In this document: positions 1-5,046 of the stretch, piece after piece | Position numbering within the stretch: position 1 is the first letter of the stretch | Layout of the letters: each line of letters begins with the position of its first letter | Position numbers and translations under genes: made by a program | Notes under the pieces: generated by a model | Databases searched by the model: none | What the model saw: only the letters and a program-made list of their open reading frames with translations | What the model was told of the DNA's origin: nothing | Assembly: GCA_028699795.1 (NCBI GenBank) | Contig: JAQVTZ010000109.1 | Coordinates: 1 to 6,147 of the forward strand | DNA length: 6,147 nucleotides | Reading direction: 5' to 3' | DNA from: Clostridia bacterium | Lineage (GTDB): Bacteria > Bacillota > Clostridia > Christensenellales > DTU072

Positions 1-102
1 AGCAACCGCAAACTTAGAGCGGAAAAATCCCGTATCGAGTACAAAATAAATAAAGCGGCTTTGGCGCGCGCATTTGCGCGTATGCGGTTGGCAAAAAAAT
101 AA
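1..102 (+). CDS. C-terminal fragment of an unrecognised upstream gene (5' end outside the window)
   Basis: Frame 1 is open from the first base for 33 codons and ends at TAA (100-102); the other two + strand frames hit stops by base 48. The peptide is very basic, with Lys and Arg making up over a third of it and several Ala, and it ends in RLAKK. Codon choice (GCG, CGC, CGT, AAA) resembles the genes downstream, which supports real coding. A basic tail would suit a nucleic-acid-binding or ribosome-associated protein, but I recognise no family and assign no function. The stop codon lies inside the spacer of the promoter for the next gene, so the two genes are tightly packed. No start or upstream context is visible, and a chance open frame of this length cannot be excluded. 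Confidence 0.5.
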   Translation, partial: SNRKLRAEKSRIEYKINKAALARAFARMRLAKK

Positions 103-116
103 TTTTTTGTTATAAT
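88..116 (+). promoter_or_regulatory. Sigma-A (sigma-70) type promoter with extended -10
   Basis: TTGGCA at 88-93 matches the -35 consensus TTGACA at five of six positions. TATAAT at 111-116 is a perfect -10. The spacer is exactly 17 nt and consists of an A-run and a T-run. A TG at 108-109, one base before the -10, supplies the extended -10 motif. Transcription should start around 123-125 (GGG), giving a leader of about 140 nt before the hydratase start at 267. The -35 and part of the spacer lie inside the last codons and stop of the upstream frame. Confidence 0.8.
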
Positions 117-122
117 TATTTT

Positions 123-240
123 GGGATTTTTCAAAGAATGAAAAAATGGAATTTTTTCCGTTGACGGTGCATTTTGCGTCAATCCCTTGCCGAAACCAAT
201 TATTTCGATTGCCTTATAGATTTAAGGTGATTTGCGGCAG
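123..240 (+). promoter_or_regulatory. Potentially structured 5' leader of the hydratase mRNA
   Basis: Nested inverted repeats begin at the predicted transcription start. GGGATT (123-128) can pair with AATCCC (181-186). Inside it, GAAAAAA (140-146) pairs with TTTTTTC (152-158) around a 5-nt loop, and GACG (163-166) pairs with CGTC (177-180); the latter extends to TTGACG/CGTCAA if the outer stem opens. Together these could form a three-way junction. A second block has TGCCG (188-192) opposite CGGCA (235-239), with CCTTA (212-216)/TAAGG (223-227) inside, and CGAAA (191-195)/TTTCG (203-207) as a competing hairpin. I recognise no known riboswitch or T-box consensus. The stems are short and unfolded by computation, so this is a candidate cis-acting element only. 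Confidence 0.35.
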
Positions 241-256
241 ACTAAATAGGAACAAT

Positions 257-261
257 GGAGG
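257..261 (+). promoter_or_regulatory. Ribosome binding site that fixes the hydratase start at 267
   Basis: GGAGG sits 5 nt before the ATG at 267. An in-frame ATG at 255 lies upstream, but this GGAGG would then fall inside its second and third codons, and only a weak AGGA (248-251) with 3-nt spacing precedes it. The start at 267 is therefore preferred. Confidence 0.75.
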
Positions 262-266
262 TTTTT

Positions 267-2504
267 ATGGTTACACTTAAACCGGGCGGCGGCTATTATT
301 GCAAAGGGAAAGTTTGCGAAAACCCCGCAAATGCCGGATTGTCTTCGTCCGAAATCGGAGAGGCTTATAAAAAAACCGCGGCTTACCGTATTCTTGAGGC
401 GCACAACACCTTGCCAAAAACCGAGAAAGGCGCGCTGTTGTCGCTCAAGTTCGATGCGCTTGCTTCGCACGATATTACCTATGTTGGCATCATACAGACC
501 GCCAAAGCGATTGGACTGCAAAAGTTTCCCGTACCCTATGTGCTGACCAATTGTCACAACAGTCTATGTGCCGTAGGCGGTACGATCAATGAAGACGACC
601 ATATGTACGGGTTATCAGCCGCCAAAAAATACGGCGCCGTCTATGTGCCCGCTCATCAGGCAGTCATTCATACCTTTATGCGTGAAATGTACGCGGGCGG
701 CGGTAAAATGATACTCGGCAGCGACTCTCATACCCGTTACGGCGCACTCGGCACCATGGCGATAGGCGAGGGCGGACCCGAATTAGTAAAGCAAATCATA
801 GGCAATACCTACGATATTATGTATCCCGATGTGGTAGGCGTACATCTTACGGGCGCGCCGCTGAAAGGTGTCGGTCCCCAAGATGTCGCCATTGCGCTTG
901 TCAAAGCGACTTTTGCAAGCGGCTATGTAAAAAATAAGGTGCTCGAGTTTTTTGGAGACGGTATCGAAAACTTGTCGGTAGAGTATCGAAACGGTATCGA
1001 TGTCATGACTACCGAAACAACTTGCCTTTCTTCGGTTTGGGCAACCGATAACGCTGTTTTAGAATACTTAACCAAGCATGGCAGGGCGGAAGATTATTGC
1101 GAAATCCGTCCTGAAGAAGGCGCGTATTACGATGCCGTGGTAGAAATCGACCTATCTAAAGTAGAACCCATGATAGCATTGCCTTTCCATCCCAGCAATG
1201 CCGTCACGGTTAGAGAATTGCTTAAAGACCCTTACGGTATTTTGGGAAAATGCGAAGAGGAAGGCAGAGAACTTCTCAAAAACCCCGCTTTTACGCTTAC
1301 CGACAAAATTACCGCAGACGGCAGAATCAAGGTAGACCAAGCGATTATTGCAGGTTGCGCCGGCGGCACTTATGATAATATTTATGAAGCCGCCCAAATT
1401 CTAAAAGATAAATCGATAGGTGATACCCTGTCTATGAGTGTCTATTGCGGTTCTCAGCCTATTTATATCGACCTTGTCCGCAAGGGTGTGATAGCCGATA
1501 TTACGGAGTCGGGCGCAATTGTCAAAACATCGTTTTGCGGGCCTTGTTTTGGTGCGGGGGATGTGCCCGCAAACAACGGTCTGTCGATTCGCCACACGAC
1601 ACGCAACTTTCCGTCCCGTGAGGGTAGTAAGCCTTCGGACAAACAGGTAGCGAGTGTCGCGCTTATGGATGCGAGAAGCATTGCGGCAACGGCGGCAAAC
1701 GGCGGTTATCTAACTTCCGCACTCGAAGTGGATTATGACAATACCGTTCCCGCTTTTCAGTTCGATAATAAGATTTACCAAAACAGGGTGTATCGCGGAT
1801 ACAAAAACCCCAACACCGAAACCGAGCTTGTTTACGGGCCCAATATAACGAATTGGCCCGAGCAAATTGCACTTAGCGACAGTATCATTATGAATGTCGT
1901 ATCTGTAATTACGGACCCCGTGACGACGACAGACGAACTCATTCCTTCGGGAGAAACTTCGTCTTATCGCTCCAATCCGTTGAGGCTTGCTGAGTTTACA
2001 TTAAGCCGCAAAGACCCGTCTTATGTGTCGCGTGCCAAGACTGCCGCCGCGGCGGAAGCCGCGCGCAAACAAGGCAATGCGCCAGAAGAATACCGTTTTG
2101 CCGCAAAAGTGGCGAACTTAGAGCAGGATTATATTACGGGCAGCGCGATTTTTGCCATGAAACCTGGTGACGGCAGCGCAAGAGAACAGGCGGCGTCCTG
2201 CCAAAGAGTGTTGGGAGGTATCGCCAATCTTGCCAAAGAATACGCGACCAAGAGATACCGCAGCAATCTGATTAACTGGGGGATGGTTCCGTTCTTGTAC
2301 GACTTTTCGGTGCCGCTGCAAACAGATGACCTTATCGCGGTAAAAAGCGTATTTGTCGCATTGGAAAGCGGAGAAACCGAAGGTATCATCATAAGAAACG
2401 GAAAAAAAGTTGCCGCAATCACGCTCAAGGTTGACCCGCTGACAAGTGAGGAGAGAGCGATTATTAAGGCGGGATGCCTTATCAATTATCAAAGAAAAAA
2501 ATGA
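267..2504 (+). CDS. Aconitase-superfamily hydratase, YbhJ type
   Basis: The product has 745 residues from the ATG at 267 (749 from an in-frame ATG at 255), a usual length for aconitase-type enzymes. Visible superfamily signatures are GSDSHT at 151-156 (the DSH motif), C364 in an AGCAGGTYDN context matching the SCTNSSY region of aconitase, and CGPC at 424-427. The three cysteines are the expected [4Fe-4S] ligands. RNFPSR at 446-451 matches the NRNFxGR arginine motif, and GDGSAREQ at 634-641 in the C-terminal swivel domain matches the Ser-Arg substrate-binding pair. N95-C96-H97 may replace the aconitase Asp-His pair. No signal peptide or membrane segment is seen, so it should be cytosolic. The family is annotated as hydratase after E. 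coli YbhJ, whose substrate is, as far as I know, not established; a reversible hydration or dehydration of a carboxylic acid is expected. It is first in line before iorAB and paaK. Sequence similarity does not justify calling it citrate aconitase. Confidence 0.85.
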   Translation: MVTLKPGGGYYCKGKVCENPANAGLSSSEIGEAYKKTAAYRILEAHNTLPKTEKGALLSLKFDALASHDITYVGIIQTAKAIGLQKFPVPYVLTNCHNSLCAVGGTINEDDHMYGLSAAKKYGAVYVPAHQAVIHTFMREMYAGGGKMILGSDSHTRYGALGTMAIGEGGPELVKQIIGNTYDIMYPDVVGVHLTGAPLKGVGPQDVAIALVKATFASGYVKNKVLEFFGDGIENLSVEYRNGIDVMTTETTCLSSVWATDNAVLEYLTKHGRAEDYCEIRPEEGAYYDAVVEIDLSKVEPMIALPFHPSNAVTVRELLKDPYGILGKCEEEGRELLKNPAFTLTDKITADGRIKVDQAIIAGCAGGTYDNIYEAAQILKDKSIGDTLSMSVYCGSQPIYIDLVRKGVIADITESGAIVKTSFCGPCFGAGDVPANNGLSIRHTTRNFPSREGSKPSDKQVASVALMDARSIAATAANGGYLTSALEVDYDNTVPAFQFDNKIYQNRVYRGYKNPNTETELVYGPNITNWPEQIALSDSIIMNVVSVITDPVTTTDELIPSGETSSYRSNPLRLAEFTLSRKDPSYVSRAKTAAAAEAARKQGNAPEEYRFAAKVANLEQDYITGSAIFAMKPGDGSAREQAASCQRVLGGIANLAKEYATKRYRSNLINWGMVPFLYDFSVPLQTDDLIAVKSVFVALESGETEGIIIRNGKKVAAITLKVDPLTSEERAIIKAGCLINYQRKK

Positions 2505-2553
2505 AATCAAATTACAAATAAGGACGAAATCAAATTACAAATTACAAATAAGG
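2503..2553 (+). repeat. Imperfect tandem repeat, 21-nt and 28-nt copies, starting in the hydratase stop codon
   Basis: Copy 1 is 2503-2523 and copy 2 is 2526-2553. Both begin GAAATCAAATTACAAAT and end AAATAAGG. They differ only by one additional ATTACAA heptamer in copy 2. Copy 1 begins with the last two bases of the TGA stop (2502-2504), so the repeat abuts the coding region exactly. The two copies are separated by AC. The one-heptamer length difference is what slipped-strand gain or loss of a unit would leave. Confidence 0.85.
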
Positions 2554-2565
2554 TAGATTTAGTTT

Positions 2566-2642
2566 GGAGTGTGGAGTGTGAGGTGTGGAGTTAAGGATAA
2601 GTTAGAGATAAGAGTTGAGAGATGAGAGTTAAGAGTTGGAGG
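2566..2642 (+). repeat. Degenerate heptamer array, C-free on the + strand
   Basis: Eleven consecutive 7-nt units can be laid out. GGAGTGT is repeated exactly at 2566-2572 and 2573-2579, followed by GAGGTGT and GGAGTTA. Later units converge on a GAG-ending form: ATAAGAG (2608-2614), TTGAGAG (2615-2621), ATGAGAG (2622-2628) and TTAAGAG (2629-2635). The array lies in a 106-nt stretch (2546-2651) with no C at all on the + strand. It resembles the short tandemly repeated heptanucleotide sequences described in intergenic regions of some bacteria, notably cyanobacteria. No open frame or ribosome binding site is associated with it. Confidence 0.75.
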
Positions 2643-2672
2643 GGAAAGATACTTCAAGCGAAAAGAACACCG

Positions 2673-2693
2673 TTAATTATATGTCTTAATTAA
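2673..2693 (+). promoter_or_regulatory. AT-rich dyad directly before the iorA ribosome binding site
   Basis: TTAATTA (2673-2679) and TAATTAA (2687-2693) are perfect 7-bp inverted repeats around a 7-nt centre. The right arm ends on the base before AGGAGG (2694-2699). It could be an operator for a dimeric regulator or a small RNA hairpin that shapes access to the ribosome binding site. It is all A/T, so chance occurrence is quite possible, and no regulator gene is present in the window. Confidence 0.35.
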
Positions 2694-2704
2694 AGGAGGA
2701 CATC

Positions 2705-4417
2705 ATGAAAAAACTTATGCTGACCAATGAGGCTGTCGCAAGAGGTGCGTACGAAGCCGGAGTCAAGGTCGTTTCGTCGTATCCCGGCACACCCTCCACC
2801 GAGATAACCGAATTTGCGGCGAAATTTCCCGAAATGTATACTGAATGGGCACCCAACGAAAAGGTGTCTGTTGAAGTAGCCGTTGGCGCGTCGATAGCGG
2901 GCGCAAGAGCAATGGCGTGTATGAAGCATGTTGGCGTCAATGTCGCCGCGGACCCCATTTTTACAGCGGCTTATACCGGCGTAAACGGCGGATTGCTGAT
3001 TGCGGTAGCCGATGACCCCGCCATGCACAGCTCTCAAAACGAGCAGGACAGCAGGTTTTATGCCCGCGCGGCGCATGTTCCCATGCTAGAGCCCTCCAAC
3101 AGTCAAGAAGCGAAAGATTTTGTAAAATTAGCGTATGAAATAAGCGAAACATACGATACACCGGTGTTTCTCCGTCTTACTACCAGAATTGCGCATAGCC
3201 AAAGTTTCGTAGAGTTATGCGACCGCCAAGAAAAACCGCTGAAAGAATACAAAAAGGATGTCGCGAAATATGTCATGATGCCCGCGATGGCGCGCGGAAG
3301 ACATGTTGCGGTAGAAGCGCGCGAAGACAAACTCGCGCAAGACGCCAACACAATGACGGAGATTAACCGCATCGAAATGCGCTCTGCCAAGTTGGGAATT
3401 GTATGTTCGGGCGCCGTTTACCAGTATGTGAAAGAAGCGACAGACGCCTCAATTCTTAAATTAGGGCTTGTTTATCCCATTCCGATAGATTTAATGAAAG
3501 AATTTGCAAACAGCGTAGACGAACTCATGGTAATAGAGGAATTGGAGCCGTTTTTCGAAAACCAAATGAAAGCGAACGGTATCGTTTGCCACGGCAAAGA
3601 ATTGTTCGGCAAGCAGGGCGAATACAGCGCGGCATATATAAGAGAAAAGCTGTTTGGCGAGGTTGCGCCCAAATCTGTACATACCGTGCCCGCCCGTCCT
3701 CCCGTGATGTGCGCAGGGTGTCCTCACCGCGGCGTGTTCTATGTGCTTAACAAACTCAAGATTGCCGTAACGGGCGATATCGGGTGTTATACGCTGGGTG
3801 CGCTGTCGCCGCTGAACTCAATGGATACCTGTATTTGCATGGGCGCGAGCATTGGCGTAAGCCATGGCTTCGAAAAAGCCGGTTCGCCGGTTGCCAAAAG
3901 AATGGTTTCCGTCATAGGCGATTCTACCTTTATCCATAGCGGTATTACAGGCATTATCAATGCGGTATACAACCAAGCAAACATTACCTGCATTATTTTG
4001 GACAACTCCATTACGGGCATGACGGGGCATCAGCAAAATCCGTCTACAGGTAAAAATATCAAAGGCGAACCGACGGCAAAAATCGATCTCGAAACCCTTG
4101 TGAAGTCTTGCGGTGTAGGAAGCGTTCGCGTTGTAGACGCATACGATCTTGCGGCAGTCGAAAAAACGGTTAAAGAAGAGATAGACAATCCTACCGTAAG
4201 CGTGATTATCGCAAGAAGACCATGCGCGCTGTTGGATAAGAGGTATCCTCCGGCATTTTATATCGATAACGAAAAGTGCAAAAAATGCAAGGCTTGCCTT
4301 AAGATAGGCTGTCCCGCAATCGAAAACATAGACGGTGTAATAAGAATCAATCCCGAATTATGTGTCGGGTGCGGAGTTTGCCAATCGCTGTGCAAATTCG
4401 ATGCGATTATAGGCTAG
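2705..4417 (+). CDS. iorA: Indolepyruvate:ferredoxin oxidoreductase, alpha subunit
   Basis: This is the catalytic subunit of the cytosolic enzyme that oxidatively decarboxylates aryl pyruvates to arylacetyl-CoA and CO2 and reduces ferredoxin; the reaction is reversible. The product has 570 residues, within the usual range. The N-terminal half holds the pyrimidine-binding domain, with a YPGTPSTEIT motif near residues 24-33 and NEKV at 51-54, typical of IorA. The thiamine diphosphate domain follows: CAGCPHRG near 338-345, then GDS at 405-407 and DN at 433-434, matching the GDG-x(n)-N type TPP/Mg motif. The C-terminus is a two-cluster ferredoxin domain: C525, C528, C531, C536 and C553, C556, C559, C563. 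The last motif has Cys-Lys where Cys-Pro is common. AGGAGG (2694-2699), 5 nt before the ATG, supports this start. iorB follows after 12 nt. Confidence 0.95.
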   Translation: MKKLMLTNEAVARGAYEAGVKVVSSYPGTPSTEITEFAAKFPEMYTEWAPNEKVSVEVAVGASIAGARAMACMKHVGVNVAADPIFTAAYTGVNGGLLIAVADDPAMHSSQNEQDSRFYARAAHVPMLEPSNSQEAKDFVKLAYEISETYDTPVFLRLTTRIAHSQSFVELCDRQEKPLKEYKKDVAKYVMMPAMARGRHVAVEAREDKLAQDANTMTEINRIEMRSAKLGIVCSGAVYQYVKEATDASILKLGLVYPIPIDLMKEFANSVDELMVIEELEPFFENQMKANGIVCHGKELFGKQGEYSAAYIREKLFGEVAPKSVHTVPARPPVMCAGCPHRGVFYVLNKLKIAVTGDIGCYTLGALSPLNSMDTCICMGASIGVSHGFEKAGSPVAKRMVSVIGDSTFIHSGITGIINAVYNQANITCIILDNSITGMTGHQQNPSTGKNIKGEPTAKIDLETLVKSCGVGSVRVVDAYDLAAVEKTVKEEIDNPTVSVIIARRPCALLDKRYPPAFYIDNEKCKKCKACLKIGCPAIENIDGVIRINPELCVGCGVCQSLCKFDAIIG

Positions 4418-4421
4418 GAGG
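4416..4421 (+). promoter_or_regulatory. iorB ribosome binding site overlapping the iorA stop codon
   Basis: AGGAGG begins on the second base of the iorA TAG stop (4415-4417) and lies 8 nt before the iorB ATG at 4430. Ribosomes finishing iorA cover this site, so the two subunits are likely made by coupled translation, as suits a stoichiometric complex. Confidence 0.8.
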
Positions 4422-4429
4422 TTACAACA

Positions 4430-4999
4430 ATGACACTGAATATTCTTATTGTCGGAGTGGGCGGACAAGGTACTTTGCTTGCAAGCAGAGTGTTGGGCGC
4501 ATATGCATCGATAAAAGGTTTGGATTGCAAGCTGAGCGAGGTGCATGGTATGTCGCAAAGAGGTGGAAGCGTCGTGACGCATGTGCGCCTGGGCGAAAGC
4601 GTGTTGTCGCCCATCATAAGCGAAGGAGAAGCGGACTTTATCCTTGCCTTCGAGAAGCTGGAAGGCTTGAGATGGAGCCATTATCTTAAAAAGGGCGGCA
4701 CCATGCTTGTCAATAATCAAGAAATTCTGCCGATGCCTGTTATTATAGGGGCGCAAAGTTATCCGCAGGGCGTTTTTGAGAGGTTGACGGCGGAAGGAAA
4801 AAGTTATAAGATAGTAGAAGGGTTAAAGCTTGCCGCCGAAGCAGGCAATACCAAAGCCGTTAATGTGGTTCTGTTGGGTGTTTTGTTCCAACTAATGGGC
4901 GAAACGCTGCAAGTAGCCGAACAAGCGGTGCAAGCCTCTGTTCCCGCTAAGGTGTTAGAAATCAACCGTAAAGCGGTTGCGTTGGGATATCAAAATTAG
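4430..4999 (+). CDS. iorB: Indolepyruvate:ferredoxin oxidoreductase, beta subunit
   Basis: This 189-residue protein is the small partner of IorA and belongs to the pyruvate/2-oxoacid oxidoreductase gamma-domain family. It opens with a hydrophobic strand and a glycine-rich turn, VGVGGQGT at 8-15, followed by EVHGMSQRGGSV at 37-48. Both are hallmark motifs of the family. The stretch ADFILAFEKLEGLRW that follows is also typical. It carries no iron-sulfur motif; the electron-transfer clusters sit on IorA. Length is normal for a stand-alone IorB. Its ribosome binding site overlaps the iorA stop, and the ligase gene begins 47 nt after its own stop, so the three genes are arranged as an operon. No alternative function is plausible given the neighbour. 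Confidence 0.94.
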   Translation: MTLNILIVGVGGQGTLLASRVLGAYASIKGLDCKLSEVHGMSQRGGSVVTHVRLGESVLSPIISEGEADFILAFEKLEGLRWSHYLKKGGTMLVNNQEILPMPVIIGAQSYPQGVFERLTAEGKSYKIVEGLKLAAEAGNTKAVNVVLLGVLFQLMGETLQVAEQAVQASVPAKVLEINRKAVALGYQN

Positions 5000-5031
5000 A
5001 CATTTTGCGCATGTCTTTGCGTAAGAAATAC

Positions 5032-5037
5032 AAGGAG
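5032..5037 (+). promoter_or_regulatory. Ribosome binding site that favours the ligase start at 5047
   Basis: AAGGAG lies 9 nt before the ATG at 5047 but only 3 nt before an in-frame ATG at 5041. The longer spacing is more workable. The protein then begins MVFNQQAECMS, which resembles the usual M-x-W/F-N...ECMS opening of the family. Confidence 0.65.
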
Positions 5038-5046
5038 AGAATGGCG

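Larger units (their letters stand above)
2505..2704. other. 200-nt intergenic gap between hydratase and iorA
   Basis: Apart from the two repeat blocks and the AT dyad listed separately, this gap holds the iorA ribosome binding site (AGGAGG, 2694-2699). I found no GC-rich hairpin followed by a T-run, so no terminator can be called for the hydratase gene. I also found no promoter better than 4 of 6 matches in a -10 without a matching -35. Whether iorA is transcribed by readthrough or from a non-canonical promoter here is open. Confidence 0.6.

Noticed and set aside
65..80. CGCGC/GCGCG hairpin as a terminator of the upstream gene
   Set aside because: It lies inside the reading frame, has only 5 bp, and no T-run follows its right arm; the next bases are TATGCGG.
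93..108. A-run and T-run around the first stop codon as an AT-only terminator
   Set aside because: The stem would have no G-C pairs and a 3-nt loop, and the segment is better explained as the spacer of the promoter at 88-116.
2465..2481. TAAGGC/GCCTTA hairpin near the end of the hydratase gene as a terminator
   Set aside because: It is inside the coding sequence before the stop and is followed by ATCAATTATC rather than a T-run.
267..2504. Calling the hydratase citrate aconitase (acnA/acnB) or 3-isopropylmalate dehydratase (leuC)
   Set aside because: The motifs around the cysteines and in the swivel domain follow the YbhJ-type hydratase pattern, and no leuD, leuB or TCA genes are adjacent.
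2118..2510. Long antisense open frames opposite the hydratase, and similar ones opposite iorA, iorB and paaK
   Set aside because: They lie entirely or almost entirely opposite strongly supported genes, have no recognisable domains, and look like codon-bias shadows.
2636..2683. A promoter for iorA in the intergenic gap
   Set aside because: The best -10-like words (TATATG at 2678-2683, CTTAAT at 2685-2690) match 4 of 6 and have no -35 at a usable distance; TTGGAG at 2636-2641 matches only 3 of 6.
2505..2704. Repeat gap as a transposon-derived miniature element or CRISPR remnant
   Set aside because: I could not find terminal inverted repeats with target duplications, nor regularly spaced identical repeats with unique spacers; the 7-nt register fits simple tandem expansion better.
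4360..4689. Open frame spanning the iorA-iorB junction in a different frame
   Set aside because: It overlaps the ferredoxin domain of iorA and most of the N-terminal half of iorB, both clearly coding in other frames; its translation is Arg/Cys-rich with no domain.
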